DNA from: Bradyrhizobium yuanmingense
Lineage (GTDB): Bacteria > Pseudomonadota > Alphaproteobacteria > Rhizobiales > Xanthobacteraceae
Reading direction: 5' to 3'
Assembly: GCF_029167105.1 (NCBI RefSeq)
Contig: NZ_JARFML010000001.1
Coordinates: 434,001 to 498,000 of the forward strand
Length of the DNA stretch: 64,000 bases
A program made the position numbers and the translations under genes. This document shows positions 34,848 to 44,281 of this stretch, one piece after another (within the stretch, counting starts at the first letter, position 1; the number at the start of each line of letters is the position of its first letter). The notes beneath the pieces are model-generated. The model was not told the DNA's origin. It was given only the letters and a program-made list of their open reading frames with translations, and searched no databases.

Positions 34848-35495
34848 TTACGAACGCGACGCCGCCGTGAACACCGCAAGCTGCGCCTCGAACGCGCGCC
34901 GGAACGCCGGCCGCGCCTCGCCGCGTGCGACATAGGCGGCGATATCGGGGAATTCCTCGAGCAGGCCCGACGTGTTCAATCGACGCAGCACCGTCACCAT
35001 CATGATATCGCCAGCGCTGAAGGCGCCGTCGAGCCAGTTGGCCTCACTGATGTGGCGGGACAATTCGCCGAGCCTGATGCGTACCCGCTCCTGCAAGCCT
35101 GGCAGGCGTTCGGCGTACCAGCTCTTGTCGCGCTCGAGCAGCACCGCCATGGAGAGCTCGACGATCGGCGGCTCCACCGTGTTCAGCGCGGCGAACATCC
35201 ATGCGATCGCGCGGGCGCGCGCGTTGGCATCCTCCGGCAGCAAGCCCTCATGGCGCTCGGCGATATGGAGCACGATGGCCCCGGACTCGAACAGGGTGAG
35301 ATCGCCATCCTCATAGGTCGGGATCTGCCCGAACGGATGCAGCGCACGATGGGCAGCCTGCTTCATCGCGGTGAAGGAGACGAGGCGGACGTCATAGGGC
35401 TGGGCGGCCTCTTCCAGTGCCCAGCGGACACGCATGTCGCGCGCCTGCCCGCGGCCGCGGTCGGGGGAATTTTCGAAGGCGGTGATGGTGGGCAT
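34848..35495 (-). CDS. Glutathione S-transferase family protein
   Basis: The 215-aa protein has a thioredoxin-like N-terminal domain with R22/R24 region (DMRVRWALEEAAQPYDVRLV), cis-Pro block FGQIPTYEDGDLTLFESGAIVLHIAE and an all-helical C-terminal domain ending LRRLNTSGLLEEFPDIAAYV. This is the standard GST layout. The N-terminal catalytic Ser/Tyr/Cys is not obvious (sequence GQARDMRV), so activity may be weak or non-classical. It converges on the HD gene. Confidence 0.85.
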   Translation of the reverse strand: MPTITAFENSPDRGRGQARDMRVRWALEEAAQPYDVRLVSFTAMKQAAHRALHPFGQIPTYEDGDLTLFESGAIVLHIAERHEGLLPEDANARARAIAWMFAALNTVEPPIVELSMAVLLERDKSWYAERLPGLQERVRIRLGELSRHISEANWLDGAFSAGDIMMVTVLRRLNTSGLLEEFPDIAAYVARGEARPAFRRAFEAQLAVFTAASRS

Positions 35496-35563
35496 GGGGA
35501 GCTCCGTGTGGGCGCGCTTGGTCCGGAGGACGATTGACGGAGGCGGATTCCGACACTCGTCTT

Positions 35564-35710
35564 GTAGGGTGGGTTAGCCGTTTCCATACGCGGTCCATCC
35601 CACGGGACGACGCAAGGCGTAACCCACCACGTCTGCGTCCGCGGCGACAGAAGTGGTGGGTTACGACGAGCGAATTGCGCTTCGCGCCGCCGCGCAGCTA
35701 ACCACCCTAC
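35564..35710. repeat. Palindromic repeat, family A, long form
   Basis: Ends GTAGGGTGGGTTAGC and AGCTAACCACCCTAC are inverted, with inner GGCGTAACCCACCAC / GTGGTGGGTTACGA arms. Between the GST gene and the lipoprotein gene. Confidence 0.85.
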
Positions 35711-35755
35711 GAGGTACGGAGGAGGCTCACCCGCCTACCAGCTGCGAGTTGTTCG

Positions 35756-36295
35756 CTACTGCGCCTTGGTGTAGGTGAGCTTTCTGAATTCCGCCGGCGG
35801 GGCGTCATTCACTGCTGCGACTTGAACCGAGAAGGTGCTGTGGTTGATTCCGTTCTTCTCGGGAACGACGGACGCGCCAACCATCGTGTATCTGTAGCCG
35901 GCGTCCTCGCCCCAGGACTTCGGGAGCAGGTAATAGGATTTGCCGGCCTCCACCGTGAATTCAGCCGGATGCGGCACGCCCGAAATTACCCGCGTCCAAT
36001 ATTCGTTGGGGGAGCCGACGCTGTGCGGCCCGGGTGGCAGATCGACCGTCGTGTATTGTCCGGGCGGAAGCGACATAAGCCGCTTGCCATCGACCTCGAT
36101 TGGAAGGGCAAAGACGCTGGTATTGAAGCCGAAGGGCCGCCCGATGTTGACGGACGCATGGCCTGCCTTTGGCGGGGCCGGCGTCGCGGACGTTGCCGTC
36201 GTTTGCTCCGGGGCAGACAAGCAGGCCGAGAGCAGCGCGGACGCGAGCCCGACCATGCAAAGGCGCGGGAATTGATTCCACGCGATGTTCGCCAT
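35756..36295 (-). CDS. Predicted lipoprotein, DUF2846-like
   Basis: The 179-aa product has a signal peptide ending in the lipobox LLSAC (acylated Cys about residue 25), so it is probably an outer- or inner-membrane lipoprotein. The mature domain has the sequence pattern of DUF2846: Ile-Gly-Arg-Pro strand, an IEVDGKRLMSLPPGQY block and a PPGPHSV turn, which gives a small beta-sandwich. Function unknown. An open frame reaches back to 36463; ATG 36295 is favoured because it gives the signal peptide. Lies between two family A repeats. Confidence 0.72.
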   Translation of the reverse strand: MANIAWNQFPRLCMVGLASALLSACLSAPEQTTATSATPAPPKAGHASVNIGRPFGFNTSVFALPIEVDGKRLMSLPPGQYTTVDLPPGPHSVGSPNEYWTRVISGVPHPAEFTVEAGKSYYLLPKSWGEDAGYRYTMVGASVVPEKNGINHSTFSVQVAAVNDAPPAEFRKLTYTKAQ

Positions 36296-36495
36296 TTTCA
36301 AGACGCCCCCATCCCTCGAATTGCACCAGACGTGCACATGCATCCGATGCTCGTCTTGCGGGAGCGAGCCTCGCAAGTCAAGACGCCGCGACCGTACGAG
36401 GGCGAGCCGCGTCATGCAGGCCGTGCTGCAGATGCGGAAGACCGTGATTGCGGATCGGGACAAGGCGGATGCGGGGAGAGGGGAGCGATGGTGGC

Positions 36496-36635
36496 GTAGG
36501 GTTGGGGTGGCCCCGGGGCTGCGCGGAGCGCAGTCCCTTGGCGTAACCCACCACTTCAGCGTCCGCGGTGGCAGAAGCGGTGGGTTACGCAGCGCGGTCA
36601 GCGCTTCGCGCCGCCGCGCAGCTAACCCACCCTAC
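36496..36635. repeat. Palindromic repeat, family A, long form, overlapping a stop codon
   Basis: Ends GTAGGGTTGGGGTGG and CAGCTAACCCACCCTAC are inverted, with inner GCGTAACCCACCAC / GGTGGGTTACGC arms. Its right end (CCCTAC) supplies the TAG stop codon of the minus-strand glycosylase gene. Confidence 0.85.
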
Positions 36636-37138
36636 GAACCGCGGCTGATCCACGCCGCAAGCTCGCGCCACGGCTCCAGCGTCCAACTCCCCGACGCAGC
36701 CCCGGAGGGCGAGGGCAGCACGAACGTCGCCGGCCGGTCCGAAGCCTGCCGGCCCAGCACAATCGCATTCGACGGCCTGCCGTAAAACAGGCTCGCCGCC
36801 TTCTTGCTGGTGAACGCGATCGTCCGCGGCCGGTACGTCTCCATCTTCGCCCGAAAGCCCGGCACGTCGATCGTCTCCGCCGCGATCTGGTGATCCATCC
36901 CGGCGCCGGTCTTGGAGAGATCGGTGAAGCCGATCCCGAGTTTGATCAACGACGCAAATTCGCCCGGCTGATAGCGCCGCGGCGTGATCCCGGCCTCATG
37001 GATCGCGCGCCAGAAGCGGTTGCCGGGGTGGGCGTAGTAGCACCCGAGCTCGGCGGAGCGTGTCGAGGCGGCGGTGCCGACAAAGACGAGGCGGAGGTTG
37101 GGGCGGAGGAGGTCGGGGAGGCGGTGGATTTCAGGCAA
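36632..37138 (-). CDS. Uracil/mismatch-specific DNA glycosylase family protein
   Basis: The 168-aa protein has the uracil-DNA glycosylase fold of the mismatch-specific (Mug/TDG-like) type: N-terminal LRLVFVGTAASTRSAELG, the substrate block YYAHPGNRFWRAIHEAGI and the C-terminal VLPSPSGAA loop that intercalates DNA. In Mug the motif is GINPG, with an Asn that positions water; here it is GTAAS, so a different residue must serve or the substrate range differs. A frame-shifted duplicate of its 5' part is at 37738-38063. Its stop codon lies inside a family A repeat. Confidence 0.8.
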   Translation of the reverse strand: MPEIHRLPDLLRPNLRLVFVGTAASTRSAELGCYYAHPGNRFWRAIHEAGITPRRYQPGEFASLIKLGIGFTDLSKTGAGMDHQIAAETIDVPGFRAKMETYRPRTIAFTSKKAASLFYGRPSNAIVLGRQASDRPATFVLPSPSGAASGSWTLEPWRELAAWISRGS

Positions 37139-37159
37139 GTCAATCGTCCGTGGCTGCGC

Positions 37160-37453
37160 TCACTCGTCCGCCTTGCGTGCTTCGCGGCCGTGCCATATCC
37201 GCGTGATCAGGATGTCTTGTGCTTCCGCCAGGACGGCGTACCGCACGATGTAGCCGGACGCGCCAAAGCGAACCACGATCTGGCGCAGCTCAGGATCTTC
37301 GGTCTGCATGCCCAGATTGGGAAACTCCTCCAAGCGTTCGATGGCACGCCAGATCGATGCGAGCGCGCGTTGCGCGGCGGCCGGGCTGTGTTGATCGAGA
37401 AAAAGGCGCAGTCGCTCGACGTCCTCGACGGCGTCGGGCGAAAGCAGGATCAT
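37160..37453 (-). CDS. ParE/RelE-superfamily toxin
   Basis: The 97-aa protein has the ParE/RelE toxin fold: LSPDAVEDVERLRLFLDQHS, helix pair AAQRALASIWRAIERLEEFPNLG, then strands RQIVVRFGASGYIVRYAVL and the C-terminal ILITRIWHGREARK. ParE members poison DNA gyrase, RelE members cleave mRNA; which applies is not clear, but the sequence is closer to ParE. It overlaps the upstream antitoxin gene by 4 bp (ATGA), the usual coupling in type II pairs. Confidence 0.85.
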   Translation of the reverse strand: MILLSPDAVEDVERLRLFLDQHSPAAAQRALASIWRAIERLEEFPNLGMQTEDPELRQIVVRFGASGYIVRYAVLAEAQDILITRIWHGREARKADE

Positions 37454-37737
37454 CCGATCTTGCGCGCCACAGGTCGCGGCAGCTCCTTCGCCGACCCCCA
37501 GCTCGCGACCCAGTCCTTCACCTCGTTGAGCGGCACGGCGGCGCCGTTCTTGCGGAAATCTTCCAGCCGCCGGCGGTCCTCGGCGATGTCGGGCCCGGCG
37601 ATATCGACCACGGAATCGAGCAGCGCCACCGCCTCCGCGAGCACGGCGGCGACATCCTGCCCGCGCTCGTCCGCCATCTCGCGCAAACGCGCGTCGGTTT
37701 CGGCGTCGATATCCAGCGTGCGACGGATGATATTCAT
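37450..37737 (-). CDS. ParD-like antitoxin of the toxin at 37160
   Basis: The 95-aa protein has an N-terminal ribbon-helix-helix pattern (IIRRTLDIDAETDARLREMA) that would bind its own promoter as a dimer, and a polar C-terminal tail (about 50-95) that should wrap the toxin. It is first in the pair and overlaps the toxin start by 4 bp. Its start codon lies exactly where the truncated glycosylase copy ends, so the toxin-antitoxin pair sits between the intact and the broken glycosylase genes. Confidence 0.82.
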   Translation of the reverse strand: MNIIRRTLDIDAETDARLREMADERGQDVAAVLAEAVALLDSVVDIAGPDIAEDRRRLEDFRKNGAAVPLNEVKDWVASWGSAKELPRPVARKIG

Positions 37738-38063
37738 GGCATCACGATAGGCGCGGACGAGGATTTTGTCGAGGCGCCCGACTTGGAGATCGGTGATGCG
37801 ATCCCGAGCTCGATCACCGCTACAAACTCGCCCGGCTGATAGCGCCGCGGCGTGATCCCGGCCTCGTGGATGGCGCGCCAGAAGCGGTTGCCGGGATGGG
37901 CGTAGTAGTGCCCGAGCTCGGCCGAGCGCGCCGAGGCGGCGCTGCCGACGAAGGCGAGGCGGAGGTCGGGACGGAGATGGTCGGGGAAGCGGGGGGTGGG
38001 GGTAGGCAAATCAACTATCCGCAACGTTGTAGCCCGCATGAGGGCCAGCGACATGCGGGGCAA
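37738..38063 (-). pseudogene. Truncated, frameshifted duplicate of the DNA glycosylase gene
   Basis: The first about 75 coding residues match the intact gene at 36632 nearly codon for codon (LRLAFVGSAASARSAELG, YYAHPGNRFWRAIHEAGI, PRRYQPGEF). Beyond that, small deletions relative to the intact copy (CTTGGAGATCGG against CTTGGAGAGATCGG, and another base nearby) shift the frame. The remaining two thirds of the gene are absent, replaced by the toxin-antitoxin pair. The duplicate probably has no glycosylase activity. Confidence 0.8.
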
Positions 38064-38167
38064 CTGTCAATCCCGGATGTTGCTGACGCTCATCCGAGCC
38101 ACGATTGCTTCGCTTTCTTGCGAATGACGATTTCGCGCTCGCTCAACAAGCTATTGCCGATTGCCGC

Positions 38168-38196
38168 AAAAAAAGACCGGGCGCTTCAGCGCCCGG
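38168..38196 (-). terminator. Rho-independent terminator of the thi operon
   Basis: Perfect stem CCGGGCGC/GCGCCCGG with loop TTCA; on the minus strand it is followed by seven or more T residues. Lies about 30 bp after the thiC stop. Confidence 0.92.
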
Positions 38197-38226
38197 CCCG
38201 TCATTTGGTGGATGCGCGCTACCCTC

Positions 38227-40290
<2,064 letters not shown>

Positions 40291-40899
40291 TCACGCCGCC
40301 TCCTTCGAACCGCCGAGCCATTGCCTCACGCGGGCATCGGGGTCGGGGTTCTGGGTGACGTCGGACACCACCGCGATGGAGTCCGCGCCCGCCGCAAAAA
40401 TCTCCGCGGCGTGCTCGAACTTGATGCCGCCGATGGCGACCAGCGGGATGGTGCCGATGCGCTTTTTCCATTCGGTGATCTTGGGGACACCTTGCGGTTC
40501 GAAGCGCATCGATTTGAGCGTGGTGAAGAAGATCGGGCCGAGCGCGACGTAGTCGGGCTTGGCTTCGAGCGCGGTGGCAAGCTCGGCGTCGTCGTGGGTG
40601 GAGATGCCGAGCTTGAGGCCGGCCTCGCGGATCGCACCGAGATCGGCGTCAGCGAGATCCTCCTGACCGAGATGCAGATATTCTGCGCCGGCGACGATCG
40701 CGGCCCTCCAATAGTCGTTCACCACCAGCTTGGCTTGCGTGCCCTTCGTGATAGCCAGCGCGTCGCTGACGATCTGCAGCGCCTGCGAGTCGTCGAGCTC
40801 TTTCGCGCGCAGCTGGATGGTGCCGACGCCGAGCTTGGTCAGGCGCTCGACCCAGGCCAAACTGTCGACCACGGGATAGAAGCGATCAGGATACGGCAT
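40291..40899 (-). CDS. thiE: Thiamin phosphate synthase
   Basis: ThiE condenses the pyrimidine and thiazole phosphates to thiamin phosphate in a TIM-barrel active site. The 202-aa protein has QLRAKE, the [21 protein letters not shown] substrate block, [28 protein letters not shown] and [28 protein letters not shown] phosphate loop; the order is right for ThiE. Start is ATG 40899, overlapping thiG by 14 bp; a TTG at 40917 would add six residues. Confidence 0.93.
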   Translation of the reverse strand: MPYPDRFYPVVDSLAWVERLTKLGVGTIQLRAKELDDSQALQIVSDALAITKGTQAKLVVNDYWRAAIVAGAEYLHLGQEDLADADLGAIREAGLKLGISTHDDAELATALEAKPDYVALGPIFFTTLKSMRFEPQGVPKITEWKKRIGTIPLVAIGGIKFEHAAEIFAAGADSIAVVSDVTQNPDPDARVRQWLGGSKEAA

Positions 40900-41668
40900 G
40901 CCAGAACGGGGTCCCAACGACAGGGGTGGAGGGCGAGGCGAAGTCGCGGGCGTTCATCAGCCCCGCCTCGTAAGCGGTGCGGCCGGCCTCGCAGCCGAGG
41001 CGGAAGGCGTTGGCCATCGCGACGGGATCGGCGGCTTTGGCAATCGCAGTGTTGAGCAGCACGGCGTCGTAGCCGAGCTCGAACGCCTGCGCGGCGTGAG
41101 AAGGCGCCCCTAAGCCCGCGTCGACCACCAGCGTGATGTCTGGCAGCCGCTCGCGCAACAGTTTGAGCGCATCGCGGTTGGTGATGCCCTTGGCGCTGCC
41201 GATGGGAGCTGCCCACGGCATCACCACCTTGCACCCGGCATCGACAAGGCGGCTCGCGACCGAGAGGTCCTCGGTGCAATAGGGGAACACTTCAAAACCG
41301 TCCTTGATCAGGATGCCGGCGGCCTCGACCAGACCGACGACATCGGGCTGCAGCGTGTCGTTGTCGGCGATGACCTCGAGCTTGATCCAGCTGGTGCCGA
41401 ACAATTCGCGCGCGAGTTTTGCGGTGGTCACCGCCTCGCGCACGGTGCGGCATCCCGCGGTGTTCGGCAGCACGGTGACATCTAACTCGCGGATCAGCTT
41501 CCAGAACGCATCGCCGGTCTTGCCGCCGGCGGATTCGCGCCGCAACGAGACCGTGACGATGTTGGCACCGGAGGCGCGGATCGCGCCTTGCATGATCGCA
41601 GGCGAGGGATAGAGCGCGCTGCCGATCAGGAGGCGCGAGGCGAAGGTTTTGCCGTAGAAGGTCACCAT
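40886..41668 (-). CDS. thiG: Thiazole synthase
   Basis: ThiG builds the thiazole ring from deoxyxylulose phosphate, dehydroglycine and ThiS thiocarboxylate. The 260-aa TIM-barrel protein has the Schiff-base lysine K96 ([10 protein letters not shown]), the phosphate-binding [11 protein letters not shown] and the C-terminal [15 protein letters not shown]. The frame extends upstream into the family B repeat at 41701; ATG 41668 is the family start. It overlaps thiE by 14 bp. Confidence 0.94.
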   Translation of the reverse strand: MVTFYGKTFASRLLIGSALYPSPAIMQGAIRASGANIVTVSLRRESAGGKTGDAFWKLIRELDVTVLPNTAGCRTVREAVTTAKLARELFGTSWIKLEVIADNDTLQPDVVGLVEAAGILIKDGFEVFPYCTEDLSVASRLVDAGCKVVMPWAAPIGSAKGITNRDALKLLRERLPDITLVVDAGLGAPSHAAQAFELGYDAVLLNTAIAKAADPVAMANAFRLGCEAGRTAYEAGLMNARDFASPSTPVVGTPFWHAVS

Positions 41669-41700
41669 GTGGGCGTGTCCTCGATTGACGCTCTCTCCGC

Positions 41701-41787
41701 CGTCATTGCGAGCGAAGCGAAGCAATCCAGAGCTTTATCCGCGGAGACACTCTGGATTGCTTCGTCGCTGCGCTCCTCGCAATGACG
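41701..41787. repeat. Palindromic repeat, family B, 87 bp (thiS-thiG gap)
   Basis: Same length and ends as 40188-40274 (CGTCATTGCGAG...CTCGCAATGACG); its reverse complement matches that copy closely. The two flank thiG-thiE as inverted repeats. Confidence 0.88.
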
Positions 41788-41840
41788 GGAGAAACAGCTT
41801 GCGCCGGGCGATGACAGCAGTGTGCGTGGCTTCATCTCCC

Positions 41841-42038
41841 TCATCCTCCCTGCCGCGGCGTGATGATCTCGATCTCGTCGCCGGCTTTCAGGCGCGTCTC
41901 GGCCCAGCGGCTCTTCGGCACGACGTCGTAGTTCAGCGCGATGGCGAAATGACTGCCTTCGTAGTCAAGCTCGGAAAGCAGCGCGTCGACGCTGGCTGCG
42001 CTGACCTCGCGCGGCTCGCCGTTCACGATCAGGCGCAT
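41841..42038 (-). CDS. thiS: Thiamin biosynthesis sulfur carrier protein
   Basis: ThiS is a ubiquitin-fold carrier; its C-terminal Gly-Gly becomes a thiocarboxylate that gives sulfur to the thiazole ring. The 65-aa protein has the small beta-grasp pattern and ends PRQGG, as required. The start codon overlaps the end of thiO by 10 bp. Adenylation by a ThiF-like enzyme is expected from outside the window. Confidence 0.92.
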   Translation of the reverse strand: MRLIVNGEPREVSAASVDALLSELDYEGSHFAIALNYDVVPKSRWAETRLKAGDEIEIITPRQGG

Positions 42039-43039
42039 TGCATTACCTCGTTGTCGATCTGGCCGCGCTCGACATAGGCGAGCGTCAGCTCGGCGAGCGC
42101 AGGCGCGATCAGGAAGCCGTGGCGGTAGAGCCCGTTGACGCTGATCTTGCGATCGCGAATGCCGATGCGCGGCAAATTGTCGGGAAAAGCGGGACGAAGC
42201 CCCGAGCCGAACTCGACGATGCGCGCCTCCCCGAACGCCGGATGCACGGTGTAGGCCGCGCCCAAAAGCTCCAGCGCGGAGCGGACGCTGACGCCGGTGT
42301 CTTCCGCTTCGATCGAGGTCGCGCCCAGCATGAACAGGTCGTTCTCGCGCGGGATCACGTAGAGCGGCCAGCGCGGGTGGATCAGCCGCACCGGGCGCGC
42401 CAGCTGCACCTCGTCCGTCTCGATCAGGATCATCTCGCCCTTGACGCCGCGAAGCTCCGGCTGTTCGTCGCGGGCACCAAGGCCGCGGCAATCGATCACG
42501 ATGCCGTCAAGCTCGTTCGCGGTGACGTCGCTGCAGAACTTGATGGTGCCGCCGGCAGCCTTGATGCGCTCGTGCAGCTTCGGCAGCACGCGGCGCGGCT
42601 CGACATGGCCCTCGGCCGGGAAGAACAGTGCGTCGCGGAAGCGGCCCTCCAGCGACGGCTCGAGCGCGGCGAGGCCGGCGGCATCGAGCCGGCGGTGATG
42701 CTCGGTCATGCGCGCAAACCGCTCGAAATCGTTGCGCTCGCGGGGGTGGGCGACCACCAGCGAGCCGTTGAACGGCGTGTCCGGCAGCTCGCGCCGCCAG
42801 AGATCGAGCGAGCGCAGCCCCAGGCGGCTGATGATGGGTTCGGCGATTTCGGCCTCGCAATAGGGCGCGAGCATGCCGCCGGCCCAATGGCTGGTGGCAT
42901 CCGTCATCGCCTCGTCACCGCGCTCGTGCAAGGTGACGGCGTGACCGGCCTGCGCGAACAGCAGCGCCTGCCAGGCGCCCGCGATGCCTGCGCCGATGAT
43001 GGATACCGGTGAATCCGGTCGCTTGGTGGTCTGCAACAT
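42029..43039 (-). CDS. thiO: Glycine oxidase ThiO
   Basis: ThiO oxidises glycine to the imine needed by ThiG. The 336-aa FAD protein has the dinucleotide motif IIGAGIAGAWQALLFAQAG, the HWAGGMLAPYCEAE block, and the C-terminal GLYRHGFLIAPALAELT that closes the FAD site. It is the first gene of thiO-thiS-thiG-thiE-thiC. Its ATG lies a few bases after the TPP riboswitch, and AGGGA within the riboswitch 3' end is the only good ribosome-binding site, so ligand binding could block translation. Confidence 0.92.
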   Translation of the reverse strand: MLQTTKRPDSPVSIIGAGIAGAWQALLFAQAGHAVTLHERGDEAMTDATSHWAGGMLAPYCEAEIAEPIISRLGLRSLDLWRRELPDTPFNGSLVVAHPRERNDFERFARMTEHHRRLDAAGLAALEPSLEGRFRDALFFPAEGHVEPRRVLPKLHERIKAAGGTIKFCSDVTANELDGIVIDCRGLGARDEQPELRGVKGEMILIETDEVQLARPVRLIHPRWPLYVIPRENDLFMLGATSIEAEDTGVSVRSALELLGAAYTVHPAFGEARIVEFGSGLRPAFPDNLPRIGIRDRKISVNGLYRHGFLIAPALAELTLAYVERGQIDNEVMQCA

Positions 43040-43044
43040 CCCTG

Positions 43045-43149
43045 TCCCTTCGCCGGCATGACCCGGATCAGGTTCAAAGGGTCACCGCGGTCCTGGGCGG
43101 TATTGCCCATTTAGCGGTATCTCAGCTCCTCCTCGGAGCACCCCTCGGA
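43045..43149 (-). promoter_or_regulatory. TPP riboswitch (THI element)
   Basis: Read on the minus strand the region has the conserved THI-box pieces in order: GAGGGGTGC, GCTGAGATACC, and TTTGAACCTGATCCGGGTCATGCCGGCG split into the usual P4-P5 segment CTGATCCGGGTCATGCC, ending CGAAGGGA. This matches the thiamin pyrophosphate aptamer. It ends 5 bp before thiO, and so controls the thi operon. Confidence 0.95.
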
Positions 43150-43198
43150 ACGGTGCTAATGTATGCCAGTGACGGGCGGTGTCAACGCGATAACGGGC

Positions 43199-43280
43199 GT
43201 CATGCCCGGGCTTGTCCCGGGCATCCACGTTCGGGCGCGGATGCAAAGACGTGGATGGCCGGGTCAAGCCCGGCCATGAC
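43199..43280. repeat. Palindromic repeat, family C, double hairpin
   Basis: Left CATGCCCGGGCTTGTCCCGG half and right GGCCGGGTCAAGCCCGGCC half, joined by ATCCACGT/ACGTGGAT arms, between the TPP riboswitch and the transglycosylase gene. Confidence 0.82.
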
Positions 43281-43285
43281 GAGGA

Positions 43286-43849
43286 CTACCGAGCGGGAAC
43301 CTGCGCCCGCGCGTTGCGGACGCGCTGGGCGAGCTTCCGGTGCGTCGGCGCGCCGAACATCGGCTGCGGATTGCCGTTCGGCTCGAGCCAAAGTTGACCC
43401 GTACCGCCCTGGCCCATGGTGTCGCCCATCCCGGCGACCTGCACGGCCTCCTGCCGCGGGCGCTTTGCAGCATAGTAATAGCCGCCCGCGAAATAACGCA
43501 CGGCTCGCGCGTGATCGCCATTGGCGGCGCGGTAGGCGCCAGCGAGGTACTTCACAGCGTAGGTGAGGTTGGTGTTGGGATCGCGCAGGCCCGCGGCATC
43601 GCCGGTGTAGCCGACCCCGCGCGCGGTCGCGAGCTTGATCTGCATCAGCCCGATGGTGCCGCCGCGGCCGACGAGATGCGGCTGATAGCGGCTTTCGCGC
43701 ATGATGACGCGATGCACCAGCGCTTCCGGCACGCCGTTGGCGCGGGCATGGGCGGCCACCATCTCGGCATATTCGGCTTCGCCGGCCATTGCGGCTTGCG
43801 GCAACGTCAGTCCCGCCGCGAGCAGCGCGACAATTCGTAAGATTTTCAT
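43286..43849 (-). CDS. Lytic transglycosylase (SLT domain)
   Basis: The 187-aa protein has a signal peptide (about 1-23) and an SLT-type lysozyme fold with catalytic E52 (IMRESRYQP), GTIGLMQIKLATARGVGY, and NLTYAVKYLAGAYRAANGD, all diagnostic for this family. It cleaves peptidoglycan glycan strands in the periplasm. The Pro/Gly-rich tail contains no anchor. The start ATG 43849 has GAGGAA before it and begins the signal peptide; the open frame upstream is unlikely. Confidence 0.88.
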   Translation of the reverse strand: MKILRIVALLAAGLTLPQAAMAGEAEYAEMVAAHARANGVPEALVHRVIMRESRYQPHLVGRGGTIGLMQIKLATARGVGYTGDAAGLRDPNTNLTYAVKYLAGAYRAANGDHARAVRYFAGGYYYAAKRPRQEAVQVAGMGDTMGQGGTGQLWLEPNGNPQPMFGAPTHRKLAQRVRNARAQVPAR

Positions 43850-44080
43850 CGAAATATTCCTCGGCAGAACGGACCCGCACCCCGGCGCGTTAGGCCGTGG
43901 GAACACGGCGATGATGTGGCGAAATGTCACCAGCGGCGATTTTCGCCGGCTCGTCGCTTTTGCGACTCAAACCTGGGTTAAGCTCGGAGTTGGTGAAGCG
44001 CCTTACGCGACAGCGGGTCTGTCCATTTCGCGCATTCGCCCAACAATCGCTATTCAAAGCAAGCACTCGGGAGGACGTCC

Positions 44081-44281
44081 ATGACCCCTGCAGACATCGA
44101 CGACATTCCCAAGCAGAACCCTTGTGCACAATGTGGCACACCGATCCCGTTCCCCGACTGGATCGAGCCGGGCGAAGGGCGCGTCTCTTATCTCTGGACC
44201 TGCCACGCCTGCAATTACCGCTTCGAGGCGGTGGCGATCTTCCCGCACGAGGCGATCGAGCACCCGCCGCTCGCGGCTTGA
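44081..44281 (+). CDS. Small zinc-ribbon protein
   Basis: The 66-aa protein has two CxxC-type knuckles: C15-x2-C18 (CAQCGTPI) and C41-x2-C44 (CHACNYRFEA), spaced as in zinc ribbons, and no signal peptide. GGGAGGA lies before the ATG. The fold could bind DNA, RNA or protein; no family is recognised. It converges directly on the sensor kinase gene: its stop codon ends at 44281 and the kinase stop begins at 44282. Confidence 0.75.
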   Translation: MTPADIDDIPKQNPCAQCGTPIPFPDWIEPGEGRVSYLWTCHACNYRFEAVAIFPHEAIEHPPLAA

